Part shown: one piece after another, positions 9,915-19,466 of the stretch
Position numbering within the stretch: position 1 is the first letter of the stretch
Layout of the letters: each line of letters opens with the position of its first letter
Assembly (NCBI GenBank): GCA_020721205.1
Contig: DYNF01000013.1
Location: 13,256 to 61,524, forward strand
Direction: 5' to 3'
DNA: 48,269 nt
Origin: Prochloron sp. SulCav_FS08_3_32_3330
GTDB taxonomy: Bacteria > Cyanobacteriota > Cyanobacteriia > Cyanobacteriales > DYNF01
The notes under the pieces: model-generated
The model's database searches: none
The model's input: the letters and a program-made list of their open reading frames with translations, nothing else
Told to the model about the DNA's origin: nothing
Position numbers and translations under genes: made by a program

Positions 9915-10331
9915 TCAAGAAAACAATATATTATTAAAAGGATATTGATTTTTCCAACGATAAACTGAAAAATCTCTTTGATCAACTGTTAAAATACGAC
10001 CATGACCTAAATTCTCTGATAAAATAACTAGAGAAGCATCTGCTAAATCCATTGGTAAATTTGCATATTTTTCCATTAATTCTTTTACTCTATTAGCATG
10101 AGATTGATTTAATTCAAAAACTTGAAATGCTCCAGAGTGCCACATTTCCATAAAGTTACATTGAGCATAATTCCCTAATTTGTTTAATAATAAGTAACAG
10201 GTTTCTGTAATTACAGGATGAGTAGTAATTAATGGTTCTTTTAATTGATTTAATTTGTTTGTTGCTAATTGATGATATTGATCTTTACGATTTGCTAATG
10301 CTAACCAAAATCCTGTATCTGCTATAATCAT
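9915..10331 (-). CDS. PIN-domain toxin, VapC-like
   Basis: MIIADTGFWLALANRKDQYHQLA ... MDLADASLVILSENLGHGRILTVDQRDF acidic PIN motifs. Confidence 0.85.
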   Translation of the reverse strand: MIIADTGFWLALANRKDQYHQLATNKLNQLKEPLITTHPVITETCYLLLNKLGNYAQCNFMEMWHSGAFQVFELNQSHANRVKELMEKYANLPMDLADASLVILSENLGHGRILTVDQRDFSVYRWKNQYPFNNILFS

Positions 10332-10579
10332 AAGGAGTCATCTAAGATAGTTTTTAATTTAGTTTTGTAAGTGCTGGATAGATCAGGATCACTTTCTCCA
10401 CAACCAATAAAGTTACTTTGTTTAAGTGTAGCAAGAGGATCATTTTCTGGCTGTTGAATTTGTTGATAATAAAGCTCAATTGCAGTTTGAATAATTTGCT
10501 TAATATCTTGATCGGTTTGTTGTTGAATGGTGTCTATTTTATCAAGAACACTTTGATCTAATGATGTGTTAATGTTCAT
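10328..10579 (-). CDS. VapB-like antitoxin, 4-bp overlap with PIN toxin
   Basis: RHH-like N-terminus LDQSVLDKIDTIQQQTDQDIKQIIQTAIELYYQQ; overlapping ATGA junction. Confidence 0.7.
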   Translation of the reverse strand: MNINTSLDQSVLDKIDTIQQQTDQDIKQIIQTAIELYYQQIQQPENDPLATLKQSNFIGCGESDPDLSSTYKTKLKTILDDSL

Positions 10580-10613
10580 AATGTCTCCTTAACATGGATA
10601 TTATTATTATAAT

Positions 10614-13085
10614 CTAAGTTTGGTCAGATGACAAATTCATCGCTTTTTTGACTCGCTCAATTTGCTTGGGTGCGTCAATTTGTTGGGGACTCCAAAGATA
10701 GATTGCTTTGTTAAAATATTCTTGACTGTTTGCCTGTTCTCCCATTTGTTGATAGGTTAATGCTTGTTGAAAGTAGGCTTCTGCTAGGTCACATTTTGCA
10801 CCAATTTTATCTAAGATTTCGATTGATTCTTGATGATGCTTTAGGGCTGCTTTATAGTCGTTTTGGATGCGGTAAAGTTCGGCTAATCCTGTTAATGTTT
10901 TTCCTTTTATTTGAGGATAATCAGCTTGTTTGGCAAAAGTCATTGCGTTATTATACATAATAAATGATTGTTTTATATCTTTTAAGTGGACATATATTTT
11001 ACCGAAAAAAAACCAGTTATAACTTTGACTTATTTGCATTATATATGATTTTTGAAATATCTTATTAATTAAACTAAATAATTCTTGTTCTGATGATTCT
11101 GAAAAAGATTTTAAAAAAATCAAATAAAGCTCAGATCGTACTATATATCGATATTTATTACTAATTTTTATATTTTTTGCAATTGAGATAACTTTACCAA
11201 AATATTGAATTGCTTGTTCTATTTCTATAATTTCCATATAGCAAATTCCTATGTTAAAATAGGAAGTTAATTCAATATGTTTTGACCCTGAAAACTCAGA
11301 TTTTATAGAAATTTCTTTTGAATATTCATGGTATTTAATAGATTTTTGGATTTGACCTATCGCTAAATAACAATTTCCTAAAAGGTTATTTAGTATAGCT
11401 AAATTATATCCTTGATTATATTGTTTATCGACATGATCAATGATTCTATTAATAGAAATAATAAGTCTATCTAATAAACCAAATCTTAAAAATGATATTC
11501 CTAATTTTTCAGTTCTTCCCAATTTTACGTCTGTTACTTGCCATTTTTTTGTTTTTCTTTTTATAATTACATTACTTGCTTTATTATAATCGTTAATACT
11601 TAAATAATGATAATAAGCCTCAAAAGCAGTTAAAGCATCTTTAACAGTTTCAACAGTTTTAACACTATCAGTCCAAAATTCTGCGGCTTGGGTATTAGCT
11701 TTTACCCAATCATCACTATTTCTCAATCTATCTATTGCTACTTCCCGAATAACTGGATGTAACCAATAATCACCATTATTAAACTCAACTAAAGCACGTT
11801 CTTTTAATACTCTAATAATTCTTTTATGCTGATTTTGTGCTACATCCCAAAGTAAACAAATTAAACCTGCTTCCGGTACGGTTGGCACATCTTGATAACG
11901 ATAACATCCGAGACGACACAGCAAATTATAAGCATCAAGATTAATAGTTTTTAAGCGTTCAAATTGTTCTTTAATTAAATTAGCTACCGCAGTTTCAACT
12001 ATTAAATTATCCTCTGTTTTATTATCCTGCCAATAAGCAACAATATCCCCTTGATAATCATTGTTAATCAGATTAGATAATACTTTCATTGCTAAAGCAT
12101 TACCACCATAGGCTTTATGAATTTCTGTTAATAGGCTAATATGGTTGTTAATTCCTTGATATTGCCAAAATTCACCCCATGCTGACACGGTTAAACTCGG
12201 CAAACTATACAGGGTAATGTCTAAACCCTCACAGAGACGCTCACGACTGGTAATTAAGGTGAGGGATTGTAAGCTAGAATCGCTTAAAACTCGCAATAAC
12301 TCCAGATAACGGCGATGTTCGGGAAAAAACTGTCCATTTTTATCTAAAGCAGGTTCGAGGTTATCTATTAATACGCCTATATGCCGATTTTGGAGTTGTT
12401 GTTTTAATCGGTCTAAGGATACCATAAACTCCCGTCCGGGTTCTTCGCCTAATTGACGCAGTTTTTCTTCTAATAAGCTCTCTACTGAGGCTATATCCTT
12501 TGTTTCTCCAGCTATCTTAAATTCTAAGACGGTTTTAAAGTTATTTTCGAGGTATTTCTTAGCTAGGGTTGTTTTACCTTGTCCTCCTGTGGCTACTATT
12601 TGACAGATGCGGGTTACAGGCAAGATGCCTGTGCCACTGTTTTTATAGATAAGGTGGTTAAGTCTTGCGATCGCATCTTCTCTACCTACGAAATTGGGAT
12701 CATGTTCTGTAGTACAAGCATCTTGCTTGTTATCTATAACCTCAGTAGTACAAGCATCTTGCTTGTTATCAGAATTATTAGAGAGCAAGATGCTCTCACT
12801 ACTTTGATTTTCGGCTTCTGTAACAGGTTTTTGTAATAATTCAGGTTGATATTGAGCAAATAAAGCGATTAAATTGGAGCGTTGTGACGAGTGATCATCA
12901 TCAAGATCATTTTTTAGGTTAAAATTTTTTAAAATATTGCGAATGTGTTGTCTAACGGTGTTTTCAGTGATATATAGAGATTGTGCTATTTCCTGATCAT
13001 TCTTACCAACTAAAAAAAGGTCTAACACCTCTCTACGTCTTGGTGTTAGCTGTTGTAGTGCCGTTTCAAATCGCTGTTTAGTCAT
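10614..13085 (-). CDS. LuxR-type HTH / NB-ARC (STAND) / TPR protein
   Basis: LTPRRREVLDLFLVGKNDQEIAQSLYITENTVRQHIRNI; P-loop IVATGGQGKTTLAKKY; Walker B-like HIGVLIDNLEP; C-terminal TPRs. Confidence 0.88.
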   Translation of the reverse strand: MTKQRFETALQQLTPRRREVLDLFLVGKNDQEIAQSLYITENTVRQHIRNILKNFNLKNDLDDDHSSQRSNLIALFAQYQPELLQKPVTEAENQSSESILLSNNSDNKQDACTTEVIDNKQDACTTEHDPNFVGREDAIARLNHLIYKNSGTGILPVTRICQIVATGGQGKTTLAKKYLENNFKTVLEFKIAGETKDIASVESLLEEKLRQLGEEPGREFMVSLDRLKQQLQNRHIGVLIDNLEPALDKNGQFFPEHRRYLELLRVLSDSSLQSLTLITSRERLCEGLDITLYSLPSLTVSAWGEFWQYQGINNHISLLTEIHKAYGGNALAMKVLSNLINNDYQGDIVAYWQDNKTEDNLIVETAVANLIKEQFERLKTINLDAYNLLCRLGCYRYQDVPTVPEAGLICLLWDVAQNQHKRIIRVLKERALVEFNNGDYWLHPVIREVAIDRLRNSDDWVKANTQAAEFWTDSVKTVETVKDALTAFEAYYHYLSINDYNKASNVIIKRKTKKWQVTDVKLGRTEKLGISFLRFGLLDRLIISINRIIDHVDKQYNQGYNLAILNNLLGNCYLAIGQIQKSIKYHEYSKEISIKSEFSGSKHIELTSYFNIGICYMEIIEIEQAIQYFGKVISIAKNIKISNKYRYIVRSELYLIFLKSFSESSEQELFSLINKIFQKSYIMQISQSYNWFFFGKIYVHLKDIKQSFIMYNNAMTFAKQADYPQIKGKTLTGLAELYRIQNDYKAALKHHQESIEILDKIGAKCDLAEAYFQQALTYQQMGEQANSQEYFNKAIYLWSPQQIDAPKQIERVKKAMNLSSDQT

Positions 13086-13282
13086 CCTTAAACAAATGTT
13101 TATGCTCGTTGTTTACCAATACTAACACTTGTTTATAGCGTTGTTTATGGTTTGGATGCAAAACTTAAATCATTCAATCAATAAATCAATCAAGTTATCA
13201 GAAAAAATGGGTTTAAAACCCCGTCCTTTAGCGAAACTGCTTTTTTGAAAACATTTACAAATTTTTAGGACTATAACACATT

Positions 13283-13720
13283 ATGAAAAGATCAAAAAAT
13301 ATTTGGTTAGTATTAGTTACTATATTAACCACCATTTCTCCCTTATTGGGAGCATCTCCCAGTTTAGCTGATGAATATTGTCAGTGTGTCCGTTATGTAA
13401 GAAATGCACAGGGTATTAACACAGCGATCGGTAACGCCAAGGATTACGCAGATAACTTGCCTAGTGTTGGGTTTTATCAAATATTTGAACCCCAACAAGG
13501 AGCAATTATTGTGATGCAACCTAGCTTTCCGGGGTCTGATCGTACCTATGGTCATGTAGGTATTATTGATCACGTTGATGAACAAGGAAGGGTATATGTT
13601 CGAGGTGCAAATCAAGGATCACGGGATCTTTTTAGTGAAGCAGGTTGCAATAATGTCAATGTGATCAGATTTCGCACACCTATTACGAACAGAAATGATG
13701 TAACTTTTTGGACTCGTTAG
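13283..13720 (+). CDS. CHAP domain secreted protein
   Basis: Signal peptide; YCQCVRYVRNA...PQQGAIIVMQPSFPGSDRTYGHVGIIDHVDEQGRVYVRGAN. Confidence 0.85.
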   Translation: MKRSKNIWLVLVTILTTISPLLGASPSLADEYCQCVRYVRNAQGINTAIGNAKDYADNLPSVGFYQIFEPQQGAIIVMQPSFPGSDRTYGHVGIIDHVDEQGRVYVRGANQGSRDLFSEAGCNNVNVIRFRTPITNRNDVTFWTR

Positions 13721-13745
13721 AAAAACAATTTTAATGCTCTTATTT

Positions 13746-13780
13746 AAGCCTTAAGTAAAATTATTCTACTTAAGGCTTTT
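13746..13780. terminator. Intrinsic terminator-like inverted repeat
   Basis: aagccttaagta aaattattc tacttaaggctttt. Confidence 0.75.
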
Positions 13781-13876
13781 TATCTTATTTACAAAATTTA
13801 TAAAACTTAATAATTCTTCTGCATAATTTCACCAGATTAACACGAATAAAGAATATAGACACAGGAGGTAATAATT

Positions 13877-14107
13877 ATGTTTGGCTTAAACAAAAAAGAA
13901 ACATTTAGTTTCAATGATCCTCATAATTTAATTGGGAAAAGAGGAGTTGTTACTATTACAATTTTACCCGATCACACTGGTCAAATTTATATTTGTGGAA
14001 TCTGGTATTCTGCAATCTGTGAACAAGATATTATGTTAACGGAAGATTTAATCGTAGAAGTAATTAATATTGAAGGTAATACTTTATCTGTTAAATCTTT
14101 GTTATAA
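13877..14107 (+). CDS. Small NfeD-like C-terminal (OB fold) domain protein
   Basis: LIGKRGVVTITILPDHTGQIYICGIWYSAICEQDIMLTEDLIVEVINIEGNTLSVKSL. Confidence 0.6.
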   Translation: MFGLNKKETFSFNDPHNLIGKRGVVTITILPDHTGQIYICGIWYSAICEQDIMLTEDLIVEVINIEGNTLSVKSLL

Positions 14108-14126
14108 TCCAGATATAAAATAATTT

Positions 14127-15311
14127 TTATCTATTCATTGAGTTTAAATGATTATTCAGATCTTTTAAATAAGTTTCTAATAATTGATATTGTTGAGGAG
14201 AAATTAAAGGATCATTTTGATTTTTTAAGGTTTCAGCTATGGGTAATACCCGAAAATTTAAACGGTTATTAAGATTATAATTTTGAATATAAGTAGGGAT
14301 TGCTTCAACTTCTGTAATTTCTGTTTCACCATCAGGAAAATGTTTTTTAATTTTAACTTTAAATATTACTCCTAAATCTTTATAATTTCCTATTTGATAA
14401 GCAATAAAATTACCCATTGAATAAATAGCTACGGCTTTTCTAATCTTACCATTTTCTTCTTTAATTTCAAAAATTTCATAAGGTTGCACTACATGGGGAT
14501 GACTTCCTAAAATTAAATCCGCTCCCTCATTAACTAAGTTTTTAACTAAGGTTTTTTGTTCCTCATTTGGTAATCTTTGATATTCTGATCCTTGATGTAA
14601 AATAACTGTAATAATATCTACTTTTTCTGCTTGTGCTTTTTTAATATCTGCTATTATTTTCTTTTGATCAATTAATGATACTAAATAATCTTTTCCTTGG
14701 GGTAAGGGAATACCATTTGTACCATAAGTATAGGATAAAATTGCCATATTTATGTCATTTTTTTCTACTGTTAAAATTTTAGTTTTATCTTCCACAGAAG
14801 CATAAGTGCCAAGGGTAATTAAATCCCGTTTTTGTAAATTTTTAATAGTATTTAAAACTCCAATTTCTCCCCGATCTAATGAATGATTATTAGCAGTGGA
14901 AATGATATTAAAACCTGCTTTTTTGATGTCATCAGCTACCGTATCAGGTGCGTTAAACATGGGGTAATCTGTATATTTGGCTTCCTCTCCTGCTAAGGGA
15001 GTTTCAAGATTAGCTATTACCCAATCTCCTTGACTTAAAATCGGTTGCACTTTACTAAAGAAAGTGGGAAATGAATAACTATTTGTTTGAGGATTATAAC
15101 CGGATTTTGTTTGTGCAAGGTGCATCATAATGTCCCCTACTGCTATAACTTGAGCTTCTTTTTCATAAGGGGTAATCGTGGGACTGGAAGTAGATTGAGT
15201 TTCAGGATCAGCCGGAGTTATCTTATTTTCTGATGTATTAACATTATTACAGCCAGAAATGATAATTATTACCGCAATAATAACAAATTTTAGAGAAAAA
15301 GTTAGGTTCAT
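14127..15311 (-). CDS. CapA family (poly-gamma-glutamate biosynthesis-like) lipoprotein
   Basis: Lipobox-like IIISGC; VGDIMMH, NLETPL, ANNHSLDRG, ILHQGSEY, GSHPHVVQP motifs. Confidence 0.9.
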   Translation of the reverse strand: MNLTFSLKFVIIAVIIIISGCNNVNTSENKITPADPETQSTSSPTITPYEKEAQVIAVGDIMMHLAQTKSGYNPQTNSYSFPTFFSKVQPILSQGDWVIANLETPLAGEEAKYTDYPMFNAPDTVADDIKKAGFNIISTANNHSLDRGEIGVLNTIKNLQKRDLITLGTYASVEDKTKILTVEKNDINMAILSYTYGTNGIPLPQGKDYLVSLIDQKKIIADIKKAQAEKVDIITVILHQGSEYQRLPNEEQKTLVKNLVNEGADLILGSHPHVVQPYEIFEIKEENGKIRKAVAIYSMGNFIAYQIGNYKDLGVIFKVKIKKHFPDGETEITEVEAIPTYIQNYNLNNRLNFRVLPIAETLKNQNDPLISPQQYQLLETYLKDLNNHLNSMNR

Positions 15312-15521
15312 TTTTTTTAAATGTTTGATTTTTATTCATATTATCATAAATTAGTTATTTTTTTTGTTTCAAGATTGTAAACAATTGTTAAATTTTTATA
15401 AAAAAATGTTCATTTTATCTTTAATGTGTTATGATATGATTAGACAGATAAATAGCCACCTTGTTTTAACTCAAGAGAGTTAGGGCGGGGTGGTTTGTGC
15501 CTATTTTTCTAAGTAGGGTGG

Positions 15522-15695
15522 GCATTTTCATTCTCCCAAAAGCAACGGGTTGAAACCCGTTGCTACATAAAAAACAGGCATACGCAGGTTTAATTTTTTA
15601 AATATTAGTTAATATTTAATCTTAAAACCCGTAAAGACGGGTTTTGTTTGGGTAGCAACGGGTTTTAACCCGTTGGAAAAAAAGAATGAAAACGC
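15522..15695. repeat. MITE-like repeat with terminal inverted repeats
   Basis: Ends gcattttcattct / agaatgaaaacgc; internal hairpin agcaacgggttgaaacccgttgct and aacccgtaaagacgggtt; related copy at 20582-20759. Confidence 0.65.
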
Positions 15696-15696
15696 T

Positions 15697-15887
15697 TCGT
15701 TGTTAGATTTTAGCGCTGAAGCGCAACAACAAACCTCGTTTAAATTTTAGCGCTGAAGCGCAACAACAAACCTCGTTTAAATTTTAGCGCTGAAGCGCAA
15801 CAACAAACCTCGTTTATTTTTTTGAAGAAATTTGAGACTTCGTTGTTAGATTTTAGCGCTGAAGCGCAACAACAAACCTCGTTTAAA
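15697..15887. repeat. Tandem/interspersed 37-bp repeat, 4 copies
   Basis: Unit ttttagcgctgaagcgcaacaacaaacctcgtttaaa, two units directly adjacent, fourth one separated by short spacer. Confidence 0.9.
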
Positions 15888-15899
15888 GTTAAGTTGAAA

Positions 15900-17279
15900 A
15901 TGAACGATTTTATTGCACAATTAAAAGAAAGAAATCAAGAAAATTGGTTAGTAAATTTTAATGCTTTGGATTTAGTTTTTTTAGAGCATAAAACTGTAGA
16001 TTTTTACCAACAATTTACAAAACTTAAACAATTTAATTCTCAAGTTAATATTTTTATCGTAGAAACAAATTCATTAATATTTATTGCGGCATTTTTAGCG
16101 GGAATATCTGCAAAATGTGATCTCTTTTTATGTAATAATCAATGGCAAGAAGCAGAATGGCAACAGGTATTTAATTTAGTTATTCCTGATCTAATTATTG
16201 GAGATTTAACAAATTATGAATATTTGTTAAATAAAAATAAGCAAAAAAAAGTTAATTTAGGGCTAGATCAAAGTTTGATTATGATACCAACGGGAGGCAC
16301 TTCGGGAAAGATAAAATTTGCGATTCATACTGATAAAACTTTAAGTAATTCTGTCACAAGTTTTGCTGAATATTTTAATCTAAAATCTATTAATTCTTTT
16401 TGTATATTGCCTTTATATCATGTTAGTGGTTTAATGCAATTAATTCGCTCTTTTTTAACAAAGGGTAATCTATATATTTATAATTATACTAATTTTAAAC
16501 AAAATATTTTTCCTGATTTTAAACAGGAGGATTATTTTATTTCATTAGTGCCTACACAGTTACAATATTTATTAATAAATAATACTCCTTGGTTAACTAA
16601 TTTTAAAACGATTTTATTAGGGGGTGCAAAACCTTGGGATACTTTATTAAATTTAGCTAGAAAATATCAGTTAAATTTAGCTCCTGTTTATGGTATGACG
16701 GAAACTGCTTCTAATATAGTGGCACTTAAACCTGAAGATTTTTTAAAAGGAAATAAGAGTAATGGTAAAGTTTTAAATCCGAGTAAAATTATTATTAAAA
16801 ATGAACAAGATCAAGGATTAAATGTTAATCAAACTGGTATAATTACGATAGAAAGTCAGTCTTTATGTTTAGGTTATTATCCCAATTTATTTAAAGATAA
16901 TCAAAGTTTTATCACTGATGATTTAGGTTATCTTGATCAAGAGGGATATTTATATATAATAGGTAGAAATAGTCAGAAAATTATCACAGGTGGAGAAAAT
17001 GTTGATCCCACAGAAGTGGAAAATGTGATTTTAACCACAAAATTAGTTAAAGATATTTGTATTATGGGGGTAGCTGATCAAAAATGGGGTGAAATAATAA
17101 CGGCATTTTATGTTCCCATTAATGATCAAATTTCTGCTATAATGATTAAAGAAAAGATTAAAAGTCAATTAGCTAATTTTAAAATACCTAAATCTTGGGT
17201 TGCGGTGAAACAAATTCCTCGTAATTTACAGGGTAAAATTAATTATCAACAGTTAAAAAATTTAGTTATTTGTGATTAG
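15900..17279 (+). CDS. menE: o-succinylbenzoate-CoA ligase (MenE-like), likely true start at ATG 15900 (MNDFIAQ)
   Basis: IPTGGTSGKIKFAIHT, VYGMTETAS, GENVDPTEVENVIL adenylate-forming enzyme motifs; ORF-track start at 15822 is a TTG inside repeats. Confidence 0.8.
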   Translation: MNDFIAQLKERNQENWLVNFNALDLVFLEHKTVDFYQQFTKLKQFNSQVNIFIVETNSLIFIAAFLAGISAKCDLFLCNNQWQEAEWQQVFNLVIPDLIIGDLTNYEYLLNKNKQKKVNLGLDQSLIMIPTGGTSGKIKFAIHTDKTLSNSVTSFAEYFNLKSINSFCILPLYHVSGLMQLIRSFLTKGNLYIYNYTNFKQNIFPDFKQEDYFISLVPTQLQYLLINNTPWLTNFKTILLGGAKPWDTLLNLARKYQLNLAPVYGMTETASNIVALKPEDFLKGNKSNGKVLNPSKIIIKNEQDQGLNVNQTGIITIESQSLCLGYYPNLFKDNQSFITDDLGYLDQEGYLYIIGRNSQKIITGGENVDPTEVENVILTTKLVKDICIMGVADQKWGEIITAFYVPINDQISAIMIKEKIKSQLANFKIPKSWVAVKQIPRNLQGKINYQQLKNLVICD

Positions 17280-17344
17280 TTTTAACTAGAAATAGCTAAA
17301 AACCTGATTTTGAATTTTGAATTTTGAATTTTGAATTATTTATT

Positions 17345-19135
17345 ATGCGCAAATTTTTTAGAGATACTTTAGTTAGTGCGATCGGTAGTTTTATTGGGTT
17401 AGGATTATTAAGTTTAGTGGGTTTTATCACATTTATTGGCTTATTAATCGCTATTTTTTCAGGGGAAAAAACCGCAGAAATTGAAGATAAATCGGTGCTA
17501 GTTTTTGATTTATCTACTACTATTATGGATAAACAAGCAAGTGCTAGTGTAGAAGATGCTTTAATGGGTAATTTACCTGATAATTTATCTCTCCGTCAAG
17601 TCATAACTGCGATTGAAAATGCGACTACAGATGAGCAAATCTCCTGTATATTTTTACAAGGTGATGGTTATGGGAATAATAACGGTTTTACTACTTTAAA
17701 AGAAGTGAGAAAAGCTTTAGAAAAATTTAAAGAATCGGGTAAACAAATTATTGCTTATGATGTGGATTTATCGGAAGGAGAATATTATCTTTCTTCTCTT
17801 GCTGATCAAATTATTTTAAATCCTGTGGGTTTAATGGAAATGAATGGTTTAGCTTTTCCGGCAATGTTTTTAACAGGTGCTTTTGAAAAATATGGCATCG
17901 GGATGCAAATTATTAAAGTTGGTAATTATAAATCGGCAGTGGAGCCTTATATTCGGACTAATTTTAGTCCTGAAAATCGTCAACAATCTCAAGAATTATT
18001 AAATGATTTGTGGAGAGATGTTACTCAAACTATTAGTAATAGTCGGAAAATTTCACCGCAAAAAATTCAACAAGTGGTGGTAAATAAGGGCGTAATTATG
18101 CCAAAAGAAGCTTTAGCTAATGGTTATATTGATAAAATTGGTTATTTTGATGAAGTCTTAGGAGAATTGAGAAAAATAACAGAAACTACGGAAGAAGATG
18201 ATTATATTCCTCAAATTTCTTTAGATGAATATATTGCTATTACTGATAGTAATAAGGAAAATATAACGTCTGAAAATCAAGTGGCGATCGTTTATGCTGA
18301 AGGTGAAATTGTAGACGGGGAGGGTGATCTTTCGACGGTGGGAGGTGATAGTTTGGCTCAAACTTTACGAGATGTAAGAGAGGATAGTGAGGTTAAAGCC
18401 GTCGTTTTACGGATTAATAGTCCGGGGGGAAGTGTGACGGCTTCAGAGGTTATTTGGCGAGAAGTTTCTTTATTAAAGGAAAAAGTGCCTGTAATTGTCT
18501 CGATGGGAGATTTAGCGGCTTCTGGTGGCTATTGGATCGCTACGGGGGGTAATTATATTTTTGCTGAGGATACTACCATTACTGGCTCGATCGGTGTCTA
18601 TGGAATTTTGCCAAATATTCAGAAATTAGCGACAAATAACGGGATTACTTGGGATGTGGTAAAAACGGGGAATTTTGCGGATATTGATACGATTTCTCGT
18701 CCTAAAACTGCCCAAGAATTAAAAATATATCAGGATTCTGTAGATGAAATTTATGATTTATTTCTGGAAAAAGTCGCAATTTCTCGCAATTTAACGAAGG
18801 TAAAAGTTAATCAAATTGCTCAAGGTAGGGTCTGGTCGGGAATTGATGGCAAAAAAATCGGTTTAGTAGATGAAATTGGCGGTTTAAATGATGCTATTAA
18901 TTACGCTATTACGGAGGCTAATTTAGGAGAAGATTGGTCTTTACAAGAATATCCAACTCCTAAAACTATAGAGGACGAAATTTTAGATCAATTATTAGGA
19001 TCAGAAGTTAAGAATAATCTTGATCCTTTAACGAAAGAATGGTTAAAAGTGAAACAGGATCTAGCTTTTTTAAAAAAATTAAATGATCCGAGGGGGGTTT
19101 ATGCGATTCTTCCTTATAATTTTCGAGTAGAATAA
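17345..19135 (+). CDS. sppA: Signal peptide peptidase SppA (protease IV, long form); ATG at 17345
   Basis: VVLRINSPGGSVTASEVIWREV, SMGDLAASGGYWIATG, TITGSIGVYG motifs. Confidence 0.93.
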   Translation: MRKFFRDTLVSAIGSFIGLGLLSLVGFITFIGLLIAIFSGEKTAEIEDKSVLVFDLSTTIMDKQASASVEDALMGNLPDNLSLRQVITAIENATTDEQISCIFLQGDGYGNNNGFTTLKEVRKALEKFKESGKQIIAYDVDLSEGEYYLSSLADQIILNPVGLMEMNGLAFPAMFLTGAFEKYGIGMQIIKVGNYKSAVEPYIRTNFSPENRQQSQELLNDLWRDVTQTISNSRKISPQKIQQVVVNKGVIMPKEALANGYIDKIGYFDEVLGELRKITETTEEDDYIPQISLDEYIAITDSNKENITSENQVAIVYAEGEIVDGEGDLSTVGGDSLAQTLRDVREDSEVKAVVLRINSPGGSVTASEVIWREVSLLKEKVPVIVSMGDLAASGGYWIATGGNYIFAEDTTITGSIGVYGILPNIQKLATNNGITWDVVKTGNFADIDTISRPKTAQELKIYQDSVDEIYDLFLEKVAISRNLTKVKVNQIAQGRVWSGIDGKKIGLVDEIGGLNDAINYAITEANLGEDWSLQEYPTPKTIEDEILDQLLGSEVKNNLDPLTKEWLKVKQDLAFLKKLNDPRGVYAILPYNFRVE

Positions 19136-19203
19136 TGTAATCAAATTACGCCTAATTCTTGTAGGATAGGTGTAGTAATTCAAAATACTCAGGAGTTATC
19201 ATT

Positions 19204-19305
19204 GTGATTGAACCAATTTTATTAGGAATGGTAATGGGCTTAATCCCCGTTACTTTGGCTGGTTTATTTGTGGCGGCTTACCTTCAATATCAAAGAGGTA
19301 GTTAA
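19204..19305 (+). CDS. petG: Cytochrome b6-f complex subunit PetG (33 aa, GTG start)
   Basis: [34 protein letters not shown], diagnostic PetG sequence; absent from supplied ORF track. Confidence 0.92.
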   Translation: MIEPILLGMVMGLIPVTLAGLFVAAYLQYQRGS

Positions 19306-19307
19306 AT

Positions 19308-19351
19308 CAGTTACCAGTTACCAGTTACCAGTTACCAGTTACCAGTTACCA
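19308..19351. repeat. Tandem heptamer repeat (accagtt)n, reverse complement of the 1713 array
   Basis: cagttaccagttaccagttaccagttaccagttacca. Confidence 0.9.
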
Positions 19352-19466
19352 ATAAACAGTAATTAGTAAACATTAATTAGTAACCAGTAATCAGTAATTA
19401 GTAATCAGTTAATTATTAAATTATACTAAACTTAATCGGTTTTTAACCGATTTTCTGTATAAGACG

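Noticed and set aside
10730-10960. Plus-strand ORF opposite the STAND gene's TPR region
   Set aside because: Shadow ORF.
12579-12836. Plus-strand ORF containing GYRQDACATVF
   Set aside because: Arises from palindromic repeats read on the opposite strand; the STAND frame explains the region.
13364-13615. Minus-strand ORF opposite the CHAP protein
   Set aside because: Shadow ORF.
15697-15887. CRISPR array possibility for the 37-bp repeats
   Set aside because: Units are directly abutting or separated by unequal non-unique sequence; no regular spacers and no cas genes.
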